Both the position numbers and the translations under genes were made by a program. A stretch of 11,535 bases of DNA, from positions 23,891 through 35,425 of the forward strand of contig DHJA01000016.1 of NCBI GenBank assembly GCA_002404095.1, read 5' to 3'. This DNA is from Planctomycetaceae bacterium UBA4732 (GTDB lineage: Bacteria; Planctomycetota; Planctomycetia; Gemmatales; Gemmataceae). Below are positions 1 through 6,645 of this stretch, piece by piece; position 1 is the first letter of the stretch, and every line of letters begins with the position of its first letter. A model generated the notes under the pieces. It saw nothing but the letters and a program-made list of their open reading frames with translations, was not told the DNA's origin and did no database searches.

Positions 1-19
1 ATCCATGCGTGACGAAGCA

Positions 20-652
20 CTAGAACAGCTTGTCTTTCCCCGGCCCCAGCCGCGACCGGATCTGCTCCTCCGTCGCCCGCACCGGGTCGTCCGTCTTCTC
101 GTCGTCCCAATCGACCGCCGAACGGCCCGCCTCGTTCGTCACTAGCCGGCCGTTCTCGAACCACGCCATCGATTGCAGCGTCCGCAACTTCTGCGGCCGG
201 ATGACGCCCAACTCCGCCTTCAGGTCCACCCCGCGCGGCAGCGGCGTCTTCCGCAGCGTCTCCATGCCTTGCGCCGATTCCTTGATGCCCAACGTCCCGC
301 CGAACGCCCGATCCGACAACAACGGCCGACGCACTTATGCCGTCGGCAGCGCGGACTCGATCACGCGCGTGGCTTCCGCGACTTCGCGCGCCGACGCCGG
401 CGGGTTGTGCGCGGCGAGCTGAAGGAGCTAGGCGGTTAGGGCTTCGCCCCGGAACGGCGCCAGCCCCGTAGTCATCCGATAGAGAACGTATGCGTTCGGT
501 TCCACGACCGGGAGTCGTCGTGCTTGCTGGACCGGCGCGGCGCAAAGAGAGTATTTGACTACCCGATCTCTCAGATAGACTCCGCCTGGAGTCTCGGCTG
601 CGACTTCTCCGGCAAAGTTATCCCCTCCAAGGTATAGTTGCAACGAGTACTC
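20..652 (-). pseudogene. Interrupted reading frame, probable gene remnant of unknown family
   Basis: On the minus strand a single frame stays protein-like from about 652 down to a TAG at 20-22, but is cut by a TAG at 428-430 and a TAA at 335-337. The stretch from about 427 to 22 uses almost only G or C at third codon positions on both sides of the TAA, as expected for real coding sequence here. The part above 430 has weaker third-position bias. The last block begins with GTG directly after the TAA but has no ribosome binding site; a Met codon at 265-263 is another possible start. The C-terminal block contains GVDLKAELG and ends GKDKLF. I recognise no family. Alternatives are two or three small genes, or a real short gene at 20-334. 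A decayed single gene fits the shared frame best, but confidence is limited. Confidence 0.35.
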
Positions 653-770
653 TCGGAAGACGCCGCCGCTGCCTGCCCTAGCGCGCGGGCAAGGAAGGCC
701 GCCCACAGGCCATCGCCGAAGGCAAGCCACTAAGGGCTTGGTGTAAGCGCGACGCTGCCTGAATAATAGG

Positions 771-807
771 AAAGGCCCGTCTCCAGATAAGGAGACGGGC
801 CTTTTTC
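771..807 (+). terminator. Strong intrinsic terminator
   Basis: A 14-bp perfect stem pairs 771-784 (AAAGGCCCGTCTCC) with 791-804, around a 6-nt AGATAA loop. On the plus strand it runs into T5, CG, T6. The minus-strand side has only a weak, interrupted T tract, so the natural reading is termination of plus-strand transcription coming from 430-770. No plus-strand gene is recognisable there. Minus-strand use for whatever lies right of it cannot be excluded. Confidence 0.8.
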
Positions 808-841
808 GTTTTTTCCACAGGCGCAATTTGGGCAAATTTAC

Positions 842-871
842 TTGTGCCACCCCTACCCGGCGCGGTATGCT
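842..871 (+). promoter_or_regulatory. Possible sigma-70-type promoter before the GH3-like gene
   Basis: TTGTGC (842-847) and TATGCT (866-871) are separated by 18 nt, each matching the vegetative consensus at four of six positions. It lies downstream of the terminator and 57 nt before the first possible start codon at 928. This is pattern matching only; promoter consensus in this lineage is not well fixed. Confidence 0.25.
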
Positions 872-927
872 CCTACTTGATGTCCCAATGTTGATCGTCA
901 CGACCGGGACTTACACCCACTGGACAG

Positions 928-2052
928 GTGATCGCTAACCTTTGTCTTCACGCCGTCCGTCGGCGGCTGATGGATTCTCGCGTCTTCCGCCTTGGTGCGG
1001 ACGCCGTCCTGCGTGCGCGCGGACGAAGAGAGATCGCTCGCTTCGACCGCCAATCCGCCGCCCGTTGTCAACTTCGCGTCCTGCTTGGACTTCTGCATGA
1101 TGCCCGCGCAACGCCATTTGGCCGCGCCCATGATTTTCGTCGTATCCGCACGGAACCCGATTTTCGCCGCCTTGTACCCCTCCGTTCACCAGCCGAGCTT
1201 CATCGCATCGATACGCCGCCCGCCGTGGCGGATGGACGAAAAGCTTTTCGCAAAGCCCTGGGCGCGTCCTGGCAGACGACATTGGCCTATGTGGCCGGCG
1301 CACGTCCGCAAGGGCGGCTTTTGTCAGGTCGTATCGTTTCTCTTGGAGGGTCGGACCTCAGCGCGCTCCCTTGGCTCAGTCGATCCTACTCCTTCGGTAA
1401 CGCTGCCGACGCCGCGGCGGAGCGCCTCGTGCGAACGCCAGTGACGTGCTTTGTGGGGCCGGCGGATCGGGTCGTTTCCGTGCTGGATCAGGTGAGATGG
1501 ATCACCGGACGCGAACGAGTCGCGGAATTATGGCCGGACCTGACGGCCGTTTTGTACAGCCGTGGATCGCCGCAAGACGATTGGGCGCCGCAATTGCTCG
1601 AATTGCTGGGCGAAAAGGTGCTATTGCTGGAAACGTGCTTTTTACCCGAAGGACCGATCGCCGTCGAAGACCCGCGCCGCGGTTGCCTCGTACTGCTCTT
1701 CGACCACGGCGTTTTCTTCGAGTTCACGCCCGCGGCCGAAGCCGGAAAGTCCGACCCGGCGCGCCATGGACTAGCCGAGGTGGAACCAGGCGTCGTCTAC
1801 GAAATAGCGTTGAGTTCGCCGGCCGGCGTGTGGGCCTGCCGGACGGGAGTGGCCGTGCGCTTCGAGCGCCGCGATCCGCCGTTGTTCCACCTTGTTCCAA
1901 TGCCCGCGCCTGCCGCCGTGGACAACCGGAAGATCCTTACGAGTCCCCCGCGTCCTCCACAGGCGCCCCATCGACAAATCGCCGGCATTCCGGCAGCGCC
2001 GCCAGAAAAATTCGTCCATACCCCTTGGTTAACACCCGTGGATCGAGGATGA
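928..2052 (+). CDS. GH3-like (auxin-responsive GH3 family) acyl-adenylate-fold protein, shortened
   Basis: GH3 proteins are ANL-fold acyl-adenylating enzymes; plant members conjugate amino acids to jasmonate or auxin, while bacterial substrates are largely unknown. The N-terminal block ATPFGRAHDFRRIRT matches the family's usual TxFGRxHxF..I signature. LLGEKVLLLETCFLPEG, AVEDP and LLFDHGVFFEF correspond to the central GH3 core, and YEIALSSPAGVWACRTGVAV to the Tyr-glutamate-leucine/Arg-Gly block that leads into the C-terminal domain. At 374 aa it is well short of the roughly 500-600 aa of full members: after about residue 330 the sequence no longer looks conserved. The final 39 codons lie antisense to the end of the helicase gene. 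Start is GTG 928 or ATG 970, both in frame and both with poor ribosome binding sites. Enzymatic activity is uncertain because the C-terminal lid domain appears missing. Confidence 0.72.
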   Translation: MIANLCLHAVRRRLMDSRVFRLGADAVLRARGRREIARFDRQSAARCQLRVLLGLLHDARATPFGRAHDFRRIRTEPDFRRLVPLRSPAELHRIDTPPAVADGRKAFRKALGASWQTTLAYVAGARPQGRLLSGRIVSLGGSDLSALPWLSRSYSFGNAADAAAERLVRTPVTCFVGPADRVVSVLDQVRWITGRERVAELWPDLTAVLYSRGSPQDDWAPQLLELLGEKVLLLETCFLPEGPIAVEDPRRGCLVLLFDHGVFFEFTPAAEAGKSDPARHGLAEVEPGVVYEIALSSPAGVWACRTGVAVRFERRDPPLFHLVPMPAPAAVDNRKILTSPPRPPQAPHRQIAGIPAAPPEKFVHTPWLTPVDRG

Positions 2053-3946
2053 CCACCATCCCCGTGTCCGCCGCGGTGCGAATCAGCCGACCGAACCCCT
2101 GCTTCAGCTTAATGACCGCTTGCGGCACCTGATATTCCATAAACGGCTGCCCGCCGGCCGCCTCAATCGCTTCCTGACGCGCTGCCAACACCGGCCGATC
2201 CGGCACGGCGAAGGGCAGCTTCGTTATGATGACGTTGGAGAGGGCGTCGCCCGGCACGTCCACGCCCTGCCAAAAGCTATCGACGCCGAAAAGGACCGCG
2301 TTGCCCGCTTCGCGGAATCGCTCGATCATCTGCGAACGCGGCAGTCCGTCGCTTTGGCTTAACAAGGGATACCCCTGACTAAGACACCAGGGCCGCATCC
2401 GATCCGCCGCCTTCTGCATCATCTGATAGCTTGTGAAAAGGACAAATGCTCTACCTTTTGTGCGCTGGATGTATTCCGGGATCTTGTCCAACACCGCTTC
2501 TTCGTAGCCGGCGGGGTTGGATGACGGATCCGGCATCCTTCGGAAGAGGTGCAACTCAACCTGTTCCCGAAAATTGAACGGGCTGCCCAGGTGAAGAACG
2601 TCGCAGCCGTCCAGGCCGAGCCGGCGTTGGATGTGACGGAAGCCGGCCTTGCCCCCGGTGCTGAGTGTGGCGCTGGTCATCACAACCGTTGGCACTTGGC
2701 TGTAGAGTTGCTGCTCCAGCGCCGGCCCCACGTCGATTGGCGCGCTCACGAGGTCCACGCGTGTGTTGCGGCCGGAAGCCGTGTCAATCCAATAGACCTG
2801 CCCCTCCAGTTCCTGGTTGAGCCACTGCTTCATTTCCTGCGCCAACAGTAGCGCACGACTGGACAGCGACGTGAACTCAATCTTTTGGTCGTCGTCCAGC
2901 CTCTCGCTGAGAGCCTTGACGCATGTGGCCAGCTTTTTCAACTCTTCGGATAGATTGTCGGGTATAATGCCCGGCTGCCGAACGCGGATCGAGTCGGAAG
3001 CTGATCGGGGGGCGTTGCGGCCGGCGCCGCGCGGCTGACGGAGGGTCCAGTTGACGATGGCGTTGAAGAATTGGTCGGCGGCGCCGCGGGCGATTTCGAC
3101 CTGTCGAACGGCGTCCTCGTCGTTGAACCAGCCGAGTAAACCGCGCCGTTGCCGGGGGTTATACAACTTGTTGAGCAAGTGTTCGACGTTGCCGCGGCCG
3201 ACCTGTAATCCGAGGTGATCGGCGGCCACGTCTTCAAGCGTGTGGGCCTCGTCGAAGATCACGACTTTGTAATCGGGCAGCATACTGCCGCCTTGGCGCC
3301 GCAGGGCGAGGTCGCTGAAAAACAGGGCATGGTTGACGATTAGCAGCTGGGCGCCGAACATCTGTTTGCGCGCCTTGAAGTAAAAACACTTAGCGTAGTC
3401 GGGGCAGCCCCGGCCGAGGCAGTTGCCGCTGTCGCTTTGCACCGCATCCCATACGGCCGGCAGCGGTTGAAAGCCGAGATCGCTGCGGCTGCCTTCTTGG
3501 GTCTGCCGCGACCAGCGGCCGATTTGTTGCAATTGCTCCGTCGCGCTTTGCTCGGCCATGAGCGCGCCGGCTCGCTGTTGCGCCCCATGCAGCCGGCGCA
3601 GGCTTACATAGTTTGAGCGCCCTTTGACGAGCAGGGCCGTGAAAGGCTGCGGCATGATTTTCTGGAGAAAAGGGATGTCTTTCTGGACTAATTGTTCTTG
3701 AAGGCTGATGGTGTGCGTGGAAATGATAACGCGGCAGTCCTTTTGCGTCGCGGCCGCTAGAATGGCGGGGACGAGGTATGCGAAACTCTTGCCGACGCCT
3801 GTTCCTGCCTCGACCATCAGCTTACGGCCCCCGGCGATGGCGTCCGCGACCGCGTCGGCCATCGCCAATTGTTGCGGCCGCGCCTCATAGTGGGCGAGGC
3901 GCTGGGCGATGGCGCCGTCAGGGCCGAGGATGGAAGCGATGGACAT
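1937..3946 (-). CDS. dinG: DinG/YoaA-type ATP-dependent DNA helicase (XPD-like superfamily 2)
   Basis: A 669-aa 5'-3' DNA helicase of the Rad3/XPD group, expected to act in the cytoplasm on R-loops, D-loops and replication-repair structures. Walker A is AGTGVGKS (residues 47-54), the DEAH box is at 232-235, the SAT-like motif reads MTSATLS, and motif VI QGFGRLIR is at 616-623. The Fe-S domain keeps C176-x4-C181-x5-C187, the spacing of the last three ligands of E. coli DinG. The first ligand position after KGRSNYV is Ser115 (codon 3604-3602, AGC) instead of Cys. There is no N-terminal exonuclease domain as in Bacillus DinG. The start is taken as ATG 3946, matching the usual N-terminus; an in-frame GTG at 3991 adds 15 unconserved residues. 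The 3' end overlaps the GH3-like gene by 116 bp. It is divergent from the DUF2007 gene, 92 bp away. Confidence 0.93.
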   Translation of the reverse strand: MSIASILGPDGAIAQRLAHYEARPQQLAMADAVADAIAGGRKLMVEAGTGVGKSFAYLVPAILAAATQKDCRVIISTHTISLQEQLVQKDIPFLQKIMPQPFTALLVKGRSNYVSLRRLHGAQQRAGALMAEQSATEQLQQIGRWSRQTQEGSRSDLGFQPLPAVWDAVQSDSGNCLGRGCPDYAKCFYFKARKQMFGAQLLIVNHALFFSDLALRRQGGSMLPDYKVVIFDEAHTLEDVAADHLGLQVGRGNVEHLLNKLYNPRQRRGLLGWFNDEDAVRQVEIARGAADQFFNAIVNWTLRQPRGAGRNAPRSASDSIRVRQPGIIPDNLSEELKKLATCVKALSERLDDDQKIEFTSLSSRALLLAQEMKQWLNQELEGQVYWIDTASGRNTRVDLVSAPIDVGPALEQQLYSQVPTVVMTSATLSTGGKAGFRHIQRRLGLDGCDVLHLGSPFNFREQVELHLFRRMPDPSSNPAGYEEAVLDKIPEYIQRTKGRAFVLFTSYQMMQKAADRMRPWCLSQGYPLLSQSDGLPRSQMIERFREAGNAVLFGVDSFWQGVDVPGDALSNVIITKLPFAVPDRPVLAARQEAIEAAGGQPFMEYQVPQAVIKLKQGFGRLIRTAADTGMVVILDPRVLTKGYGRIFLAALPECRRFVDGAPVEDAGDS

Positions 3947-4038
3947 GAAGCGGAGTCCAAGGGGTGAGTGGTAAAGAGTGAATTGTACCATCGGCCGAAC
4001 GGAGTGCGGAAGTCAGAAGACCGAATGAGGAAACGACC

Positions 4039-4287
4039 ATGCAAAGCGACGGCATCGTGCATCTGGCGACTGCGAACAATCCCGTGGAGGCTCACGTCTG
4101 GCGGCAAGCGCTGGAGGATGAGGGCATTTCCTGCCAAGTGGTGGGCGACCTTCTCGACGCGGGCTTTGGCGATGTGGGATCCGTCAAGGCGGAAGTCTGG
4201 GTCCACGCCAACGACCTCGAACAGGCGCGGGCTTTTCTTGCGGCCCATCACGGCGCCGCGGATGAACCCGAAGCGGATGACGCCTGA
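4039..4287 (+). CDS. DUF2007 family protein (putative signal-transducing protein)
   Basis: An 82-aa soluble protein resembling the DUF2007 family (putative signal transducing protein). Visible features are the N-terminal VHLATANNPVEAHVWRQALE segment, where a beta strand and a helix with the family's xxxAxxxxxxLexeGI pattern are expected, then EGISCQVVGD, then VWVHANDLEQARAFL, the typical closing strand plus helix. The acidic tail (EPEADDA) is unconserved. The start is set by GAGGAA 7 nt upstream of ATG 4039. It is divergent from the helicase gene and is followed 7 nt after its stop by a REP-like palindrome. The biochemical role of the family is not established; members often sit next to metabolic or zinc-ribbon genes. 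No membrane segment is seen. Confidence 0.75.
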   Translation: MQSDGIVHLATANNPVEAHVWRQALEDEGISCQVVGDLLDAGFGDVGSVKAEVWVHANDLEQARAFLAAHHGAADEPEADDA

Positions 4288-4294
4288 GCGAGGA

Positions 4295-4355
4295 TACAAG
4301 CGCCGAGCGCAAGCAAGGGGTGAGGCCCAACCCTCGCTTGCGCTCGGGGCTTGTA
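4295..4355. repeat. REP-like long inverted repeat with CCGAGCGCAAGC core
   Basis: Two 25-nt arms, 4295-4319 and 4331-4355, are reverse complements with only two mismatches (at 4302 and 4315) and an 11-nt loop. The arms read TACAAGCNCCGAGCGCAAGC followed by NAGGG. It begins 7 nt after the DUF2007 stop, so transcripts would end in a very stable hairpin, but no T tract follows. Form and position are those of a repetitive extragenic palindrome; copies elsewhere in the genome cannot be tested from this window. Confidence 0.75.
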
Positions 4356-4384
4356 TTGCCCCGTTCTCACAAGCCTTGTAGAAT
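4356..4384 (+). promoter_or_regulatory. Likely sigma-70-type promoter
   Basis: TTGCCC (4356-4361) and TAGAAT (4379-4384) are spaced by exactly 17 nt. The -10 matches the consensus at five of six positions and the -35 at four. Transcription would start near 4391, giving a leader of about 90 nt before the small basic peptide gene at 4483 and possibly covering the gene at 4681. The -35 starts immediately after the REP-like palindrome. Confidence 0.4.
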
Positions 4385-4482
4385 GGACTTTTCCCCTCCC
4401 CGGAGGCAGTGAAGAGTGAATGGGGCCGGACGCAACGCGCCGCGCACAGGATGAACTCGTTGATGAAAGGGCAGTGAATCGG

Positions 4483-4560
4483 ATGAGGAAAAGCAAAGGA
4501 CGACGTAAGGTGGGCCGGAAAAAGCGTCGAATGCGAGCCAAGATCCGCCACCGGAAGTAA
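4483..4560 (+). CDS. Very small, extremely basic protein, possibly ribosome-associated (AURKAIP1/COX24-like)
   Basis: A 25-codon open frame starting ATG 4483 and ending TAA 4558-4560. More than half of its residues are Lys or Arg (begins MRKSKGRRK, ends KIRHRK). Tiny proteins of this composition in bacteria are usually ribosomal, such as bTHX or the AURKAIP1/COX24-domain proteins (mycobacterial bS22, mitochondrial mS38), which bind rRNA through a single basic helix. The GRKKRRMRAKIR segment resembles the AURKAIP1/COX24 pattern of alternating basic patches. That assignment is by eye and tentative. No in-frame upstream ATG exists; a GTG nine nt earlier is possible. The ribosome binding site is weak (AAAGG about 13 nt upstream). 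A plausible promoter lies at 4356-4384. The alternative is a chance frame, made less likely by the composition and context. Confidence 0.55.
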   Translation: MRKSKGRRKVGRKKRRMRAKIRHRK

Positions 4561-4680
4561 AAGGCCGACCGCCCTTCAACCTCCCCTCTCTCCGTTTCTT
4601 TCACGACCCGAGCCGCCGCCTTCAAAGGGCCGCGTTTCACGCTCGGGGTGCGCCTTATTTCTGTCGTTAGAGAAAAACCC

Positions 4681-4875
4681 ATGCCGCTAAAGAAAACTCT
4701 CCCGCAAAGGGAGAAGGAATTGCAAATCCTGCTTGCCACCCCGGCGGGCCGCGATCAGCTTCACATCCTTGGAGAGCGCTACACCGCGGCGGGCGGCCGG
4801 ATGAGGCCGGAAAGCACGTCCGTTATCACTTACATTCTGGTTTACGAGCGGGAACGCGGCTTGATCGAGGGCTGA
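4681..4875 (+). CDS. Conserved-looking 64-aa hypothetical protein
   Basis: A 64-aa soluble protein that I do not recognise by name. It begins MPLKKTLPQREKELQ and contains ATPAGRDQLHILGERY, then TSVITYILVYERERGLI at the C-terminus. The pattern suggests three helices with a Leu/Ile face, as in a small helical regulatory or protein-binding module, but no helix-turn-helix can be asserted. The start is ATG 4681; an in-frame ATG at 4648 would add 11 residues that look like non-coding sequence. The leader is A-rich (GAGAAAAACCC) with only a weak ribosome binding site. It lies downstream of the basic peptide gene with a 120-nt gap and converges on the histidine kinase gene with 4 nt between stops. 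Confidence 0.62.
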   Translation: MPLKKTLPQREKELQILLATPAGRDQLHILGERYTAAGGRMRPESTSVITYILVYERERGLIEG

Positions 4876-4879
4876 CAGG

Positions 4880-6364
4880 TTAAGGTACGGCTTTGCATCG
4901 CGGCAGGTAAACGTCAAAGCACGCGCCCTTGCCTGGTTCGCTACGGCACTCGACCCAGCCGTGATGTTCCTTGATGATGCCGAATACCACGGCCAAGCCG
5001 AGTCCCGTCCCTTTGCCGACCTCTTTTGTCGTGAAAAACGGCTCGTAGATGCGCGGCTGGATTTCCGCCAATATCCCGTACCCATTGTCGCGGACGCGCA
5101 GCCGGACAAACTCGGCCGACCCACTCCCCGCCGCGGCGCACAATTCCGAATCGTCCGCGCTCGCGTTGCACGTCTCCAATTCGAGGCGGCCGCCTTCGGG
5201 CATGGCGTCCCGGGCGTTGAGGCAAAGGTTCATGAGGACTTGATTGATCTGCCCGGCGTCCGCTTCCACCTGCCCCAGGTCGTCGGCGCCATTCACCACA
5301 ATCTCAATGGCCGGGCCGAGCGTGCGTCGGAGTAGGTCCACCGCCTCGCGGACGCAGCCGTTCAGATCGACCGCCACCATCCGCGGCTTGGTTTGCCGCG
5401 AAAAGCCCAGTAATTGCTGCGTCAATTCGGCGGCTCGCCAGGCGGCGGCCTCCGCGGCCTGGAGGAACTCGCGCCGCGGGTCGTCCGACGAGGTCGCCTG
5501 GAGGGCGAGCGTAATGTTGCCGGTGACGCCCGTCAGCAGGTTGTTGAAATCATGGGCCACGCCGCTCGCCAGCTGGCCGACTGCTTCCATTTTTTGCGAC
5601 TGACGCAACTGTTCCTCAAGCGCCTTGCGCGGCGTCACGTCGGCCAAGAGGCGGACACTGCCGGCCGGCTCATGGCTTTCGTCGCGCACCGGATCGGCGG
5701 TCATGCGGAACCATCGGCCGGCAAGCAACGCCTCCACGGCGGTTTCGCCCGGGCGCGCCGGCGACGCGAGGAGCGCGGCCGACGCCGGGCCGAACGTCTC
5801 CCAAAGGAGTTCCTGATAGAGCCGGCCGACGAGGGCCGCGCCGGGCCGCCGAAACAACTCGGCCGCCGCCCGGTTGCAGCGGAGTACGCATCCTTCGTCG
5901 TCCAGAAGACAAATGGCATCGCTTATGGCGTCGAAAGTGGCCTGCCAGTGCCGGGCGGCCGTCCGCGCCGCTTCCTCGGCGCGGTGGATGCGCAACAGCG
6001 CCTGAACGGTGGCGACGACTTCCGCGGGTTCAATGGGCTTAATAAGGTAGCCGTCGGCGCCGCCTTGGAGGCCGTGCGTCTTGTCCTCGCTGCGAACGTA
6101 GACGGCGGACATGTGCAGTACGGGGATGGACGAGGTGGCCGGATGGGCCTTGATGCGCCGGCAGACCTCGAAGCCGTCGATGTCCGGCAGATTCACGTCG
6201 AGAATAATAAGGTCCGGCCGCTCGGCCGCCAAGCGCAGGGCGTCGCCGCCCGTGGCGGCTTCGCGCGTGTTAAAGCCGGCGTGCCGTAGGACCATCGAGA
6301 AGGCCAGCCGGTTGGCGTCGTCGTCGTCAACGTACAGGATCGAAGGCGGTTGATCGGGGTTCAT
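4880..6364 (-). CDS. Hybrid sensor histidine kinase with N-terminal receiver (REC-PAS-HisKA-HATPase)
   Basis: A 494-aa cytoplasmic two-component protein. The receiver domain (about 8-125) has acidic D13/D14, phospho-acceptor D56 in ILDVNLPDIDG, S86 and K109 in YLIKP. A PAS domain (about 140-245, FDAISDAICLLDDEG) follows, then HisKA with H271 in ASGVAHDFNNLL. The ATPase domain has the N box NLCLNARDAMPEGG, G1 RVRDNGYG, the F box EPFFTTK and G2 GKGTGLGLAVV. This order marks a kinase whose own receiver precedes the sensor, so phosphorylation of D56 may gate kinase activity or pass to an unlinked regulator. There are no transmembrane segments; the input is probably an upstream phosphorelay plus an intracellular PAS ligand. 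Start ATG 6364 is chosen because GGAGG precedes it by 8 nt and the receiver begins right after; an upstream extension to 6511 looks non-coding. No partner regulator gene is in the window. Confidence 0.93.
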   Translation of the reverse strand: MNPDQPPSILYVDDDDANRLAFSMVLRHAGFNTREAATGGDALRLAAERPDLIILDVNLPDIDGFEVCRRIKAHPATSSIPVLHMSAVYVRSEDKTHGLQGGADGYLIKPIEPAEVVATVQALLRIHRAEEAARTAARHWQATFDAISDAICLLDDEGCVLRCNRAAAELFRRPGAALVGRLYQELLWETFGPASAALLASPARPGETAVEALLAGRWFRMTADPVRDESHEPAGSVRLLADVTPRKALEEQLRQSQKMEAVGQLASGVAHDFNNLLTGVTGNITLALQATSSDDPRREFLQAAEAAAWRAAELTQQLLGFSRQTKPRMVAVDLNGCVREAVDLLRRTLGPAIEIVVNGADDLGQVEADAGQINQVLMNLCLNARDAMPEGGRLELETCNASADDSELCAAAGSGSAEFVRLRVRDNGYGILAEIQPRIYEPFFTTKEVGKGTGLGLAVVFGIIKEHHGWVECRSEPGKGACFDVYLPRCKAVP

Positions 6365-6645
6365 GGAAAGCGCCTCCAGCGCGGCACCGGGCCGCGGTCG
6401 TCGAGTCGCCGAAGCGGCGTGAAAATGGAACCAAGCGACGGGAGGCCTATTACCAGCATGTGAGGGCGCATGACGCAACCCTCCTACAGTCCAAGGGGGG
6501 GCTAAAAACACGCTGCGCTGCGGCCTATCGAAGCGTAGGTCACAATCTTTTCCGAGTCAAATGGGATTTTGATCGCCCAATCCGGCGCCGCGTTTCTAGA
6601 ATAGAAGCGGCCCAGTCCCTTAGTTCAAAAATCCGCGAGCTTAGG
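6365..6645. other. Divergent intergenic region between kinase and yidD
   Basis: This 281-bp spacer must hold both divergent promoters. On the plus strand an open frame runs through from 6460 into yidD, but its codon use is poor and it resembles no known YidD extension. A TAGAAT at 6597-6602 looks like a -10 for yidD, but no -35 sits at a normal distance. Nothing else is recognised. Confidence 0.4.

Larger units (their letters stand above)
653..927. other. Intergenic stretch without recognisable gene
   Basis: Between the broken frame and the GH3-like gene no convincing coding sequence is visible. The stretch holds the terminator at 771-807, a possible promoter at 842-871, and a small inverted repeat CAAGCC/GGCTTG near 724-742. 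An open minus-strand frame crosses the terminator and is not considered coding. Confidence 0.5.

Noticed and set aside
20..652. Stop-codon recoding (TAG and TAA read as amino acids)
   Set aside because: Other genes here use TAG, TAA and TGA as normal stops (for example TAA ends larC, TGA ends DUF2007), so decay or separate small frames is simpler.
430..807. tmRNA, RNase P RNA, SRP RNA or a known riboswitch before the 771 terminator
   Set aside because: I looked for their conserved cores (tRNA-like 3' end, GAGGAAAGTCC-type P RNA block, SRP GGAAGCAGC loop, cobalamin and c-di-GMP boxes) and found none; the region stays only a candidate RNA.
428..901. Open minus-strand frame of 157 codons
   Set aside because: Its first half reads through the terminator hairpin and lacks codon bias, so it is not a gene as a whole; only the part below 652 is kept, as part of a possible broken gene.
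3817..4551. 244-codon minus-strand frame across DUF2007 and the palindrome
   Set aside because: It is antisense to DUF2007 and overlaps the start of dinG in another frame; its translation of the palindrome gives typical low-value repeat sequence.
5414..6289. 291-codon plus-strand frame
   Set aside because: It lies entirely antisense to the histidine kinase gene, whose domains are unambiguous; long antisense frames are common in GC-rich genes.
6569..6602. Promoter TTGATC...TAGAAT for yidD
   Set aside because: The spacer is 22 nt, too long for a sigma-70-type promoter.
6460..6645. 62-codon N-terminal extension of YidD
   Set aside because: Codon use is not gene-like, no family member has it, and the membrane segment starts just after ATG 6646.
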